64,000 nt of DNA, taken from assembly GCF_000016505.1 (NCBI RefSeq), contig NC_009706.1:3286001-3350000 (forward strand), in the 5' to 3' direction. A model generated the notes under the pieces. That model saw only the letters and a list, made by a program, of their open reading frames with translations, searched no databases and was not told the origin of the DNA. Positions 46,089 through 55,250 of this stretch are shown here, in pieces; the stretch's first letter is position 1, and every line of letters starts with the position of its first letter. Source of the stretch: Clostridium kluyveri DSM 555. Lineage in GTDB: Bacteria > Bacillota > Clostridia > Clostridiales > Clostridiaceae. Made by a program: the position numbers and the translations under genes.

Positions 46089-46904
46089 TTATTTTCTCCT
46101 TCCATAAATTTTATTTATAGTTGGTGTATTTTTCTCTATCATCTTCCTCCTAAAAAAAGTAACAGTTAGCTGGCCTACACCTAACATATCTGCTTCCCTA
46201 TCTTCACTAATACTTTCTACAGTAAGGTATCGCCTATCTAACAAATCCAAAGGTATTTTAAAATCATCAATAAGATTATGTTCTATATCATCTAATAATT
46301 TATTAACTTGATTTTTATTATTACTGACAATGTGGCATACAAGAGTTTTAGTCTCTTTTACAAGAGCGTAATTTTCTCTTTCCTTCTTTTGATTCTTTAC
46401 CCTCCATAAAATAGAAGGCACTTGAAAATTCTTTTTCCAATTATTAAGATATACTGTATAGTCTGTAATAGTTTTTGTATAGTCATATAATGCATCAAGC
46501 CATGTATCGGTATTGACTTCATCCTCCTCATGTAGAGCTATGACATTAAACCGAAGTCCTCTTGCTATGGCCTGCCATTCCACATCTGCAACATCCTGTC
46601 CTATGGTACCATTAAAAATACAGGTAAAAGTTTCATTTGCTTTTGTATCTTCTATTACCTGCATATTAAGAGCCTTGATTACTTTGTCCCCCAGTGAATC
46701 CAGATTTTTAAAGGTAGTTCTTTTCTCATATATCCATATTTCTATAGTTCTTTTAAATCCAACTACCTCTCCACTGTCGGTATCATTACCCTGGAGAACT
46801 ACTGCATAAGGTTTCGGGGTATCTCTTGTGGGAATATTAGGTTCACAACATTTTTTAAGCTCTGGAATACTGTCAGTAAGTTTTTTTCTTATTCCGTCAC
46901 GCAT
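46089..46904 (-). CDS. Tail completion / minor tail protein
   Basis: 271 residues, with RDGIRKKLTDSIPELKKCCE near the start, TIEIWIYEKRTTFKNLDSLG and a duplicated-looking second half (PSILWRVKNQKKERENYALV, YLTVESISEDREADML). Position between the HK97-gp10-like gene and the sheath suggests a tail terminator. Low sequence recognition. Confidence 0.6.
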   Translation of the reverse strand: MRDGIRKKLTDSIPELKKCCEPNIPTRDTPKPYAVVLQGNDTDSGEVVGFKRTIEIWIYEKRTTFKNLDSLGDKVIKALNMQVIEDTKANETFTCIFNGTIGQDVADVEWQAIARGLRFNVIALHEEDEVNTDTWLDALYDYTKTITDYTVYLNNWKKNFQVPSILWRVKNQKKERENYALVKETKTLVCHIVSNNKNQVNKLLDDIEHNLIDDFKIPLDLLDRRYLTVESISEDREADMLGVGQLTVTFFRRKMIEKNTPTINKIYGRRK

Positions 46905-47131
46905 TGTTTTTCTACCTTTGCATTAGCTTTTATTTTTAAATGTTCTGCGTAGAATTCAACTTTCACCACAGGTATATTTCGTGCGTCCATTGAAAAATCA
47001 ACGCTTTTTACTTTTTTTGAATGATCAATTCCATCTATAATTATTTTCCCTAATAATTTATCAATGTCATATTCTATTTCTATATCAGCTAATTTTAATT
47101 CTTCTTCATTTTTAATCTGATTTTCACTCAT
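46889..47131 (-). CDS. Hypothetical phage protein
   Basis: 80 residues, acidic, beta-rich (IEYDIDKLLGKIIIDGIDHS, ARNIPVVKVEFYAEHLKIKA). A common small gene in this place in phage head-tail modules. Overlaps the next gene by 16 bp. Confidence 0.65.
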   Translation of the reverse strand: MSENQIKNEEELKLADIEIEYDIDKLLGKIIIDGIDHSKKVKSVDFSMDARNIPVVKVEFYAEHLKIKANAKVEKQCVTE

Positions 47132-47151
47132 ATTATCAATCCTCCCATAAT

Positions 47152-47577
47152 TTATTCACTCCAATATTCAATTATTTTATTTGCTATATTGTCCTTATTA
47201 TTTTTAAGTGTATCTTTTATAATAGGCATAGGTTTTATTCCTTTTACCAACTTGGCAAAATGTCTGTTTCCATCTTCATCAACCCAACTTAATATTTTCT
47301 TATTTACAGGTACTATAGGCTTTCCTGCGGGTCCGTATATTCCAGTACCTTCTTCCAGCCATTCTCCATATTCTTCACTTGGAATCAAAGACAAAGTATA
47401 TTTTCGTCCTGAACCTTCTACACTGCCTTTTATACCCCTTCTTGCATCTCCACTTCTGTCTTTCCAGTAGGCGTTGGACTTGACCTCATTAACCAGCATG
47501 GGTTTTATTTTATTGTCAAGCAGCCCATACATTCCATTTAGTTTATTTTCTATGAAATCATTAACTTTAAATCCCAT
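47152..47577 (-). CDS. HK97-gp10-like / XkdI-like head-tail connector
   Basis: 141 residues: SNAYWKDRSGDARRGIKGSV, EEYGEWLEEGTGIYGPAGKP and the C-terminal GIKPMPIIKDTLKNNKDNIA, the gp10-like pattern. Acts in neck or tail-tube joining. Confidence 0.82.
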   Translation of the reverse strand: MGFKVNDFIENKLNGMYGLLDNKIKPMLVNEVKSNAYWKDRSGDARRGIKGSVEGSGRKYTLSLIPSEEYGEWLEEGTGIYGPAGKPIVPVNKKILSWVDEDGNRHFAKLVKGIKPMPIIKDTLKNNKDNIANKIIEYWSE

Positions 47578-47590
47578 ATAACCACACCTT

Positions 47591-47983
47591 TTAATCTATA
47601 CGTTCCAAATCACACTCATAGCCACAGATTATATCACTGATTATTATAGGATATGCAGCCTTTACATTGAATTTATCGCCATTACTTGTAAATTCAATAG
47701 ATTGTTTAGGCGTAACATCCAATTCTGCATCCTTGTCAGCAATCATTTTGTATCTGCTTATATAAGAAGTTCCCTGAGTTCCTGAATTTATATTGATGTT
47801 TACCGAATTACTATTTGTCCCAATATAAATTAATACCGTTATAGTTTTCTTAACTGGTTCATTGTCTACAAATGCACCATCAACCTCTTCGTTAATAGTC
47901 TTAGTATAAGTTATAATAGTTGGGTTCACTGATATGGCCTTATTGATTGCATTTATAATCTTATTTGGATTTATTTTCGGCAT
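47591..47983 (-). CDS. Head closure protein (XkdH-like)
   Basis: 130 residues: PKINPNKIINAINKAISVNP, YTKTINEEVDGAFVDNEPVK, YISRYKMIADKDAELDVTPK. Matches head-tail joining proteins in this slot. The start codon overlaps the stop of the gene before it. Confidence 0.7.
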   Translation of the reverse strand: MPKINPNKIINAINKAISVNPTIITYTKTINEEVDGAFVDNEPVKKTITVLIYIGTNSNSVNININSGTQGTSYISRYKMIADKDAELDVTPKQSIEFTSNGDKFNVKAAYPIIISDIICGYECDLERID

Positions 47984-48303
47984 TATGCACCATCACTTCT
48001 TCTCATGGAAGTTTTATAGCCTCTTACTACGGTTGGATTTAATGCAGCCTGTTCTGATAAATAATCAGCCTGATATATGGAAGCTAGGTTATTCCAATAG
48101 TCGGGATCCGCATTTTCTATTGTTACAGGTCCCACCACTATTTTACTCTCCATATTTGCTTTCATTAAACAACCTCTCCAGCTGGCTTTAAGGACATTAT
48201 TGTCATTTACTTCAAGTAAATTTTGCAGTTCTTCATCTGTAAATACTGGATACTGACTCTCATTAAGATTTACCTTCAATATCTCTAAAGGTGTAAATGT
48301 CAT
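47983..48303 (-). CDS. Head-tail connector (DUF3199-like)
   Basis: 106 residues, helical: EILKVNLNESQYPVFTDEEL, CLMKANMESKIVVGPVTIEN, YWNNLASIYQADYLSEQ. The gp6/DUF3199-type adaptor between portal and tail in PBSX-like phages. Confidence 0.7.
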   Translation of the reverse strand: MTFTPLEILKVNLNESQYPVFTDEELQNLLEVNDNNVLKASWRGCLMKANMESKIVVGPVTIENADPDYWNNLASIYQADYLSEQAALNPTVVRGYKTSMRRSDGA

Positions 48304-48305
48304 AA

Positions 48306-48539
48306 CTATACACCTGCCTGACTTCCTGCCTTTTCCCCTTCTCCATTAGGTGGAGTAGCCGGAGGAGTTTCAGCTTCTTTTGGGATTTCTATATCTGCAT
48401 ATTTACTTAATTCTTCTACATCTGATTCCTTTACTTCAAATTCCTGATCTTCCTTCAAATGTTCCCCACCATATTTAATGAACTGTCTTGCTTTTGCCTT
48501 AAATGTTCTTTCTGTTGTATTTGCATCTTTCTTAGCCAT
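48306..48539 (-). CDS. Hypothetical phage protein before the connectors
   Basis: 77 residues: a small beta-rich core (TFKAKARQFIKYGGEHLKED, EFEVKESDVEELSKYAD) and a proline/glycine-rich tail. Recurrent between capsid and connector genes; role unknown. Confidence 0.65.
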   Translation of the reverse strand: MAKKDANTTERTFKAKARQFIKYGGEHLKEDQEFEVKESDVEELSKYADIEIPKEAETPPATPPNGEGEKAGSQAGV

Positions 48540-48598
48540 TTTTAAACCATCCTTTCTTAAATAAAAATTAAAGAGCAGCTCTTTTTGAACTACTCCAA

Positions 48599-49648
48599 TT
48601 AATATACTGTTGCAAAGAATACTTCATCTGCCCTGTCAAAGCTAACTATAGGCATTACAGATACCTTGGTGTCCACAGTTACCGGGTCTTCTTTAACCAT
48701 TGTAGTAACTGCAATTCCTGTATCAACTATATAAGTATCAAGTTTGCTTGATCCACTTTGCTTGTCAAATTCCTCTGGTGTTGTACCGTAGACAGTATTT
48801 CCAAGAGTTGTACCACTCATGAGGGTAATTTTACCGTCTGTATAGTATGGGATTGCCTCCGCCCCTTCTTCTGGAATGTAGGTAGTGTCTTCCAAGAAAA
48901 TCACTGTCAATCCCAGTCTCTCTTTAGCAAAATTAATATAATCTTGCTGAGATAAAATCAAAGAAGTATTTAAGTTGCTATTCTTAATATGATTAGTAAT
49001 TACATTATTAACCAAAAATGTACTATCAAATGTCTTTTCGGTTAACAAAAGTACTGTTGGTTTTGCATAATGATCATCCGTTATGGCCTTTTGAAATCTT
49101 CTCACATCTCCTACTATATCAGCATCAGGATTTGTCCATTTATCATCAGCAGTTAATACTTCTCTATGATTTTCAGGAACTCCATAGTCAACTACAATAT
49201 CACCATTTTTAGAGATAAAATTCAATACCCCATTTTGAATCACGCTGGCTCTCATTTTCTTGGCATTTATGTTTGCTCCATCTACTAAGTTAGCATAGTT
49301 TTCAAATACCTGGTCTAACAAAGCATTTACAAAGTTTTCGTTATTGGCACCAATTGCATTTTGTAAGTCTCTTCTTGTTGTCTCGTCAATTCCCATACCC
49401 TCTTTAAAGAAAGGTATTTCTCTTGACTTTACTGTCAAGTCTGCACTTAATGCCCTCATTTTTGTAGCAGCATCAAAAGTACTCATCCTTAAAGCAACTG
49501 CTTTTTTCTTAGCACCTTTGGCCATCTCAAGTTTAGTTCCAGTAACTTTCTTTGCCGGAAACAATACTTTATCAACTGTAGCTTCTGCAGGCAGTTCTTT
49601 AACATAAAGGGCAATGTTTTTTGAGTTTATATAATCACTTAAGTTCAT
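48599..49648 (-). CDS. Phage major capsid protein (family E type)
   Basis: 349 residues: KVLFPAKKVTGTKLEMAKGA, SADLTVKSREIPFFKEGMGI, DETTRRDLQNAIGANNE, KPTVLLLTEKTFDSTF and the C-terminal IVDTGIAVTTMVKEDPVTVD. Matches the family E-type capsid of PBSX-like phages. Scaffold and decoration genes precede it. It is unrelated in sequence to the HK97 capsid of the nested element. Confidence 0.92.
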   Translation of the reverse strand: MNLSDYINSKNIALYVKELPAEATVDKVLFPAKKVTGTKLEMAKGAKKKAVALRMSTFDAATKMRALSADLTVKSREIPFFKEGMGIDETTRRDLQNAIGANNENFVNALLDQVFENYANLVDGANINAKKMRASVIQNGVLNFISKNGDIVVDYGVPENHREVLTADDKWTNPDADIVGDVRRFQKAITDDHYAKPTVLLLTEKTFDSTFLVNNVITNHIKNSNLNTSLILSQQDYINFAKERLGLTVIFLEDTTYIPEEGAEAIPYYTDGKITLMSGTTLGNTVYGTTPEEFDKQSGSSKLDTYIVDTGIAVTTMVKEDPVTVDTKVSVMPIVSFDRADEVFFATVY

Positions 49649-49665
49649 GTCCTAAATTCCTCCTT

Positions 49666-50058
49666 CTATTCTCCAAAGATAATTAGTTTTAATGCAGCTT
49701 TTTCTACAGCCTTAATGGCATCATCTGCATTAAATTTAACTGCTGATTCATATAGAGCTCCATGCACAAATATCGGTACTACTTCTGTAGCATCATCTGC
49801 GTTTGCTGTAGGTGACATAGAGCCTTTAAAGCTGACATCCTGATACACCACTCCCCATGCATCTGTAGTTGTGGTAGTTGAAGTTACCGGCTTTCCATCT
49901 TCAGTTATTAGAGTTCCAGCTAATAGTACCTCATTGGAATCTAATAATGTTTTCACATCACCTTTTCTTATTTTTAATGGAAGCGATATAAAATGATCCC
50001 CTGCAATTAATCTTAACTTGTTTTGTTTTGCACCTAATGTATAACTTGATTGCCTCAT
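49666..50058 (-). CDS. Head decoration protein (gpD-like)
   Basis: 130 residues with AGDHFISLPLKIRKGDVKTL, an AGTLITEDGKPVTSTTTTTD stretch and DDATEVVPIFVHGALYESAV, the pattern of decoration proteins between scaffold and capsid genes. Confidence 0.75.
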   Translation of the reverse strand: MRQSSYTLGAKQNKLRLIAGDHFISLPLKIRKGDVKTLLDSNEVLLAGTLITEDGKPVTSTTTTTDAWGVVYQDVSFKGSMSPTANADDATEVVPIFVHGALYESAVKFNADDAIKAVEKAALKLIIFGE

Positions 50059-50080
50059 TATATTTCACATCTCCTTTTTA

Positions 50081-50686
50081 TTATTTAGCAAAATCTTGTA
50101 ATCCCTTTGCCTTTAAAATCTCTGCTTTTCTTTTGCCCAACTCTGTTGCAAAATTGGTTACATCACCTGGTTTCGAATCTCCACCTCCAGTGTCAAAAGA
50201 ACTGGTACCATTAATTTGTTTCTCAAATAAATACTCATGGGACTTCTGAAGTGGTTCTATCTGTTCCTTAATGCCTATGATGTTATCTCCATCAACCTTA
50301 AGCTTGTCTTTATCAATAAGTGCCATAACTAACTTCTTATCTTTAACGCTATAGGTATCCAAGCTTTTCTCCAAAGCATTATTAAAAATTGTATCTGCCA
50401 GTTGTTTCTCAAGGGTTTCCTTCTGAGTTTTATTAATAGCTTCCAATTCAGTAACCTTGGCTTCTAACCCATCAACATTTTTGTACTGTTCCTTTAGGTC
50501 TGAAATTTGCTTATCTCTCTCTCCTACCTGTTTCTTATATTCTTTAGCCTGACTATCCACTTGGTCAAACTTAGATTTTGGCACATAGTCAGTACTATCT
50601 ACCAAATCTATGTCTTTGTATTTTTTCTGGAGATCTTCTGGTATTTGTGTAAATGAATCTCCTAATATTTCACTTAATTTTGGCAT
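50081..50686 (-). CDS. Phage capsid scaffolding protein (GP20 type)
   Basis: 201 residues, mostly coiled coil (KFDQVDSQAKEYKKQVGERD, KVTELEAINKTQKETLEK), with SFTQIPEDLQKKYKDIDLVD at the start, the Phage_GP20 pattern. Directs prohead assembly. Confidence 0.9.
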   Translation of the reverse strand: MPKLSEILGDSFTQIPEDLQKKYKDIDLVDSTDYVPKSKFDQVDSQAKEYKKQVGERDKQISDLKEQYKNVDGLEAKVTELEAINKTQKETLEKQLADTIFNNALEKSLDTYSVKDKKLVMALIDKDKLKVDGDNIIGIKEQIEPLQKSHEYLFEKQINGTSSFDTGGGDSKPGDVTNFATELGKRKAEILKAKGLQDFAK

Positions 50687-50735
50687 TATTTTAATCCTCC
50701 TTGTTTTTCTCTATTAAATGAGTAACTTTACCCAT

Positions 50736-50915
50736 TTAAACTTTCCACTTAATTTTTAGTAAATCAAATTTTAATTTATATAGTCCAGCAACTATATTTA
50801 AATATTCAATTGGCTTTATGTCCTCATTATCCAGATATTCATCTGCCAACGATTTTAAATATGCCAGGTTTTCTATTTGTTGATCTAACTCGGTATTTAT
50901 TTTATCTTTGTCCAT
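50736..50915 (-). CDS. Small hypothetical phage protein
   Basis: 59 residues from ATG 50915 (AAGGAGTGG site; a GTG at 50924 overlaps it). Helical (KINTELDQQIENLAYLKSLA, EYLNIVAGLYKLKFDLLKIK). Unknown function. Confidence 0.55.
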   Translation of the reverse strand: MDKDKINTELDQQIENLAYLKSLADEYLDNEDIKPIEYLNIVAGLYKLKFDLLKIKWKV

Positions 50916-50973
50916 TAGTTCCACTCCTTACTGTTTGCAAAATAAAAAAGCCTTGATTAAGACTCATGTTTTC

Positions 50974-51240
50974 TCAATTTTGGTTTTCAAATAATTCTAC
51001 AAGATCTCTTCCATCCATTATCAATGAAGTATACAAATAAAAAGCACCTATGAATATATGAAGTATAGGTACTGCTCCCATAAGTATGAATCTAATGATA
51101 TTATATTTCCACTCTTTATTAGATTCATTATTTTTAGTATTGTTCTTTACAATTTTATCTTCAATAATTAAACACCTTACAACTGTTAATATCATGCTCA
51201 AGTAACAAATTAACGCTATAATTACATATATCTTAAACAC
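50974..51240 (-). CDS. Small membrane protein
   Basis: 88 residues with two hydrophobic helices (VIIALICYLSMILTVVRCLI and FILMGAVPILHIFIGAFYLY). A possible superinfection or conversion factor in the head module; a terminator-like hairpin (AGTCTT...AAGGCT then T-run) follows at about 50945-50970. Confidence 0.55.
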   Translation of the reverse strand: MFKIYVIIALICYLSMILTVVRCLIIEDKIVKNNTKNNESNKEWKYNIIRFILMGAVPILHIFIGAFYLYTSLIMDGRDLVELFENQN

Positions 51241-51249
51241 TTATCTCAC

Positions 51250-51672
51250 CTACTTTTTAATATCTTGTAGTGTCTTTCTAAACTCTGTAACAAATTTATT
51301 AGTAGCTTTATCGACTAAATCATCTACTGCTATATCATCATCTATTTTTATACCAATACCTATAGTATTCTGAATTGACTTTTCATTGAATACATTTGGG
51401 TTATCTTTAATGAAGGCATAAATTCCTGCTTCTAAATCATAAATCTGCTTATGTTCTAAATTAATCATGTATACATCATTTAATTGTTCTATTATCTCAT
51501 GTATAAAAGTAGATTCTTTTACAGGCCGAGGTAAAGATTTTTCCAATGTAATTGTTAAATCATTATTGCAACTTTCTCCTTGATTTCTCCTGTCACGACA
51601 TAAATTTTCTATTTCTAAAACCTCGTATATAAATCCTCCAATTTTAACTTTACCAGGTATATTCAAAAACAA
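51250..51672 (-). CDS. HExxE metallopeptidase-like protein with tape-measure-type C-terminus
   Basis: 140 residues. Residues 1-90 resemble small phage ImmA-like proteins: KVKIGGFIYEVLEI, GESCNNDLTITLEKSLP, STFIHEIIEQLNDVYMINLE (HEIIE), YDLEAGIYAFIKDNPNVF. The last 35 residues (DKATNKFVTEFRKTLQDIKK) match the end of the tape measure protein, also at DNA level. Strict zinc-protease activity is uncertain because the motif is HExxE, not HExxH. The shared tail suggests both bind the same partner. Confidence 0.65.
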   Translation of the reverse strand: MFLNIPGKVKIGGFIYEVLEIENLCRDRRNQGESCNNDLTITLEKSLPRPVKESTFIHEIIEQLNDVYMINLEHKQIYDLEAGIYAFIKDNPNVFNEKSIQNTIGIGIKIDDDIAVDDLVDKATNKFVTEFRKTLQDIKK

Positions 51673-51742
51673 TCCCTCCTTATTTTAAACATAATAAAAA
51701 GCCTTATTTCTAAGACTTAAATCCTACTTGTTTATTTTCACC

Positions 51743-51952
51743 TCACTTACTAATGAATATAGCTTCAATTCTATTCAGATTTAAAAACACAGCTCCTTCA
51801 TTATCTCTAAATGAATGGATTCTATCTCTATTGAATATCCTTATTTTATTCCTAGTATATAAAAAATCACATTCCAGTGTTCTCAAAGTACTCTCATTAG
51901 CAATTCCTCGTATGGTTTCACCACTTTTTAACCAAATTATATAATTTTTCAT
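51743..51952 (-). CDS. Small phage protein
   Basis: 69 residues from ATG 51952 (GGGAGG site; the first ATG at 51958 overlaps it). Strand-rich: NYIIWLKSGETIRGIANEST, RIFNRDRIHSFRDNEGAVFL, NRIEAIFI. A small SH3-like fold is possible; function unknown. A terminator (AAGTCTTA-gaaa-TAAGGCTT) lies after it near 51690-51718. Confidence 0.55.
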   Translation of the reverse strand: MKNYIIWLKSGETIRGIANESTLRTLECDFLYTRNKIRIFNRDRIHSFRDNEGAVFLNLNRIEAIFISK

Positions 51953-51977
51953 TTTCATCCTCCCTTAATTTTAAGCA

Positions 51978-52016
51978 CAATAAAAGCACCTACTATTTTC
52001 ACTTAGTAAGTGCTTT
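51978..52016 (-). terminator. Terminator after the 103-residue gene
   Basis: Minus-strand AAAGCAC ... GTGCTTTT with extra inner pairs (TACTA/TAGTA), immediately after the stop codon at 52017. Confidence 0.7.
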
Positions 52017-52319
52017 TTAAATCGTAACAATTACTTCTGTATTAAATTCTTTTTCCAATTGTTTTAACCTACTTAGAAATTCGTCTTTATAAAAATATAT
52101 GTTATAGTAATAATAGCCAATATAATCATCTGTATCTTCTTCATTAAGAAGTCCAGTATACTCGAAAACAATGGATTGCTTATCTCTTTTTAACCAGTCA
52201 TTGACTTCATTAACTATTAACACATCTTTAGTCTCAACTTTTAATATTTTTACTGCTGCTCTTATCAATTCATCATCTGCTAATTTTCTTTTACTAAAAA
52301 GTTCTCTACTATCCATCAT
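52017..52319 (-). CDS. Small acidic protein, possible immunity partner
   Basis: About 100 residues from ATG 52319 or 52316 (AGGTGAAGGG site; an in-frame GTG at 52328 is also possible). Acidic and aromatic-rich: VETKDVLIVNEVNDWLKRDK, TGLLNEEDTDDYIGYYYYNI. The gene overlaps the end of the gp7-like gene. Composition and placement recall immunity proteins next to toxin domains; this is inference only. Confidence 0.55.
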   Translation of the reverse strand: MMDSRELFSKRKLADDELIRAAVKILKVETKDVLIVNEVNDWLKRDKQSIVFEYTGLLNEEDTDDYIGYYYYNIYFYKDEFLSRLKQLEKEFNTEVIVTI

Positions 52320-53724
52320 TCCCTTCACCTGCCTTCAAAATGTTTGATATTTTTTGGATTATTTCTTCTGTGGTCCCCATTCTCATTAAAAATTCTCTAA
52401 GTCTCGGGTTTTTACTTTCAGTTTTCATCTTAATTAATATTTTATATTCATTCCTGTCTAATGTTATGAAACCATCACCACTTATAGGATAAAATCTATC
52501 ACCATGATAGCCATATACTCTTCCGTTAACTTCAAAGGTATCATTTACTTTATTATACAGTCCTTTCTTTATATCTTCAATATCTTTATTGTAATCAACA
52601 TATGGAAGTATTATTGTGGTCTTATCCTTTGGATTAGAATTTCTACCTATTGATTGAAGTCTGTGTCTCTTAGCCAGTGGAGGTTTATAATTTTGTATTT
52701 TCTCCAGTTCGTCAGAATCAACAGTGGACTTTCCTTCCCTAACTTCTATATCAATTGTTCCGGTATCAGTATTATAATTACTCTTGGTTTGAATACCAGG
52801 ATACTTTTTACTATCAACCCATTCATCTATATTAGATTTAATTTCAGGACTAACTTTATCTTTACTCCAGTCTTTCATAGTTTCAATACATTTGTCTATT
52901 TCCTCAATAACTTCCGTCATATAACATAAACAATTTGGGTGCTGTAGTGGTAGATTCTCAGGTTTAAATACTTTGCCATCATAAAAGTCACATATATCGG
53001 TTTTTCCATGCATACGTAAAAAATGACTGGCACTCAAATTCCACTTAAGCCCCTTGCAGAATGGATTCTTTATTGCATTTTGTATTAATGTCTCTGTTTG
53101 TGCATGTGTAATTGAGGTTCTGGCCAACCTTTGAGCCTGGTAAGATATTTTATTTGTTATTCCAGCTTTAAAACTTTTAGCTGTAATCCTATTTTTAGGA
53201 TTAACATATTTATCTAACTCTGCAGCAAGCTCCTTAACATTTGCACCTTTGGCTATATTGGCCTTTATAATCATGTCAACCTTACTGCCATTGTCACCAG
53301 TTATATTCCATAATCTTCTACTTAATGTCTTACCATCTTTATAATAATTTCCTGCTATAAGCTGCCTTACAGTATCACTTGACACCTTGGTTATAGTCCT
53401 CTTTAAAGCTTTATTTGTGGCTTCATCAGGTGAAATCATATCTACAAAGCTAAGCTGTACGCCTTTTTGTATGTCAGAACTTTTTCGGATATTATTTTCA
53501 ATTGTTTTACTGAGCTTATAATAAAGCTCTGCCCTGTACTCATTAATTATTTTATATTGTTCTGTTTTATGATTTCTAGTCCTGGAATCTGGCATGCTTA
53601 AGATTTCATCTATAAGTTTATCCCCTGCATTTTTATAAATATTAAAAAGTTCTTTTTCCTGCTGAAAATTCAGGGCAATAAATTCTTTTCTTGCATGGAG
53701 AACTCTTTTTTCATATTCATTCAT
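52309..53724 (-). CDS. Phage head morphogenesis protein (SPP1 gp7 / Mu F type) with extra C-terminal domain
   Basis: 471 residues. The gp7 domain (about 1-290) contains YQAQRLARTSITHAQTETLI and the metal-site-like DICDFYDGKVFKPENLPLQH then PNCLCYMTEVI. After a linker, residues 310-471 form a separate domain: KPPLAKRHRLQSIGRNSNPK, DTFEVNGRVYGYHGDRFYPI, SGDGFITLDRNEYKILIKM. Such C-terminal additions in gp7/MuF proteins are often toxin domains (MuF polymorphic toxins) delivered with phage DNA. No catalytic residues recognised. Confidence 0.85.
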   Translation of the reverse strand: MNEYEKRVLHARKEFIALNFQQEKELFNIYKNAGDKLIDEILSMPDSRTRNHKTEQYKIINEYRAELYYKLSKTIENNIRKSSDIQKGVQLSFVDMISPDEATNKALKRTITKVSSDTVRQLIAGNYYKDGKTLSRRLWNITGDNGSKVDMIIKANIAKGANVKELAAELDKYVNPKNRITAKSFKAGITNKISYQAQRLARTSITHAQTETLIQNAIKNPFCKGLKWNLSASHFLRMHGKTDICDFYDGKVFKPENLPLQHPNCLCYMTEVIEEIDKCIETMKDWSKDKVSPEIKSNIDEWVDSKKYPGIQTKSNYNTDTGTIDIEVREGKSTVDSDELEKIQNYKPPLAKRHRLQSIGRNSNPKDKTTIILPYVDYNKDIEDIKKGLYNKVNDTFEVNGRVYGYHGDRFYPISGDGFITLDRNEYKILIKMKTESKNPRLREFLMRMGTTEEIIQKISNILKAGEGNDG

Positions 53725-53726
53725 AA

Positions 53727-55250
53727 CTATTCACCAGTGTTTAAATTATTATCAACATTATTATTCAATTCATTATTCAATCCTTCAGTAAATGAATCCT
53801 CTGCATTACTCAACTGTGTTTTCTCCTCAAGTATCTCACTAAAAGCTTTTTCATCATCTTCCTCGTCACTGAATTCCTTAATATATGATTTCCTCGACCT
53901 TACGTCAGCTTCAACCTCTGAAATGGCAGTCTTTTTCTTTTCATCATCATCAGAAGGGAGAGGGTAATTATGCTTGAAGATGGTTGTATACTTTATACTC
54001 AACCATTCAAAGTTAAATATGCCCTTATAACATACTGGAGCTACTTCAATAATAAAATTGATTAATGCTAATAAGGGCCTTTCCCAGTCATTCCATTTTT
54101 CCTCACACCTAGCTATCAAATCATTGTAAAGATAAATCATAGCCTTAGCAGAGGGAATATTGTTTAAATCCGATAATTTAGGCATATCCAGTGCAAAATT
54201 CATATCCCTTTCTGTCCTGTCCAGGTAAGCTTCTATTGCATCAGAATTTCCTATATTGTATTCCATTCTTTGAACTGCAGCTTGTTTTCCACTTTCTAAG
54301 AGTTCATCTCTGGTTTTTACTGCATGGAGTGCATTAGGAGCTATAGTAAATTTATTTACATCATCTTCATCACCATCAATCACAACCTCCGAACCAAATA
54401 GTTGAAACCTCAATGCATCTGCAAAATCAGATATTCTCCTATTATATTGGTTCTGGGCATCTTCTAGTTCAGTAACATCACTTTCACCAAAGGAATCATT
54501 GAGTTCTCCACCATTTTTAATAAGCCAACAGGGTATAGCAGTAAATCCAGTGTCAATATCTATTGTAAGTCCTTCCTGCAGGTCTGTATTTTTATAGGTT
54601 TCTTTCTTATACCACGCCTGCCTTTCTTTTGAATTTTCATTGACTTTATAGTAATAAGTATGAAGGTAGTAAATCTTATCTGCATCAGCTTCCCTGTATA
54701 CATTAAGTTCATCCTCTTCAAAGAACACAACCTTTAATAAAACTCCATTCTTTTCTTTATAATAAAAATTTTCTATAGTTTCATACTTAAGTACTAAAGG
54801 TTGTCCAGGGTTGGCTTCTGCTCTAAGCAGTACCCTCTTTTTTACGGTAGATTCTAAAAAAGCCTTTCTTGTATTATTCCAAAAATTATTACTTTCAAAA
54901 ATATCCTCTACAAATTTTCTTAAATCCTCACACTTATCCTTGTCTTTAAAGTCATCTGGTTTAAATATTAGGGTAGGCTCCTTCCCAAACATCCACCTTG
55001 CCTGTTTTTTAAGAAGAGGCTTAACCTTATTTCTTATATCTTGAGTAGGTTTATAATCGCAATTATCATCTGTCGGCCAGTTCTGACCATATAATATAGG
55101 ATCATTCTTAGCTCTCTCAAAATCTATAGATTTTCCTTTATAAAAGATATAATCTCTTCTTACTTTCCTTCTCTCTTCTATTTCATTGTCGGGCAGATTT
55201 AGCAAAGTATCTCTTATTGTCCTTGCTTGTCTTTCTTCGCTGCTTTCCAC
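53727..55250 (-). CDS. Phage portal protein (SPP1 gp6 type)
   Basis: 507 residues: RRDYIFYKGKSIDFERAKND, NKVKPLLKKQARWMFGKEPT, GFTAIPCWLIKNGGELNDSF, GESDVTELEDAQNQYNRRI, MPKLSDLNNIPSAKAMIYLY. The SPP1 gp6-like dodecameric portal. The acidic C-terminus (EEDDEKAFSEILEEK) is typical. Confidence 0.93.
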   Translation of the reverse strand: MESSEERQARTIRDTLLNLPDNEIEERRKVRRDYIFYKGKSIDFERAKNDPILYGQNWPTDDNCDYKPTQDIRNKVKPLLKKQARWMFGKEPTLIFKPDDFKDKDKCEDLRKFVEDIFESNNFWNNTRKAFLESTVKKRVLLRAEANPGQPLVLKYETIENFYYKEKNGVLLKVVFFEEDELNVYREADADKIYYLHTYYYKVNENSKERQAWYKKETYKNTDLQEGLTIDIDTGFTAIPCWLIKNGGELNDSFGESDVTELEDAQNQYNRRISDFADALRFQLFGSEVVIDGDEDDVNKFTIAPNALHAVKTRDELLESGKQAAVQRMEYNIGNSDAIEAYLDRTERDMNFALDMPKLSDLNNIPSAKAMIYLYNDLIARCEEKWNDWERPLLALINFIIEVAPVCYKGIFNFEWLSIKYTTIFKHNYPLPSDDDEKKKTAISEVEADVRSRKSYIKEFSDEEDDEKAFSEILEEKTQLSNAEDSFTEGLNNELNNNVDNNLNTGE

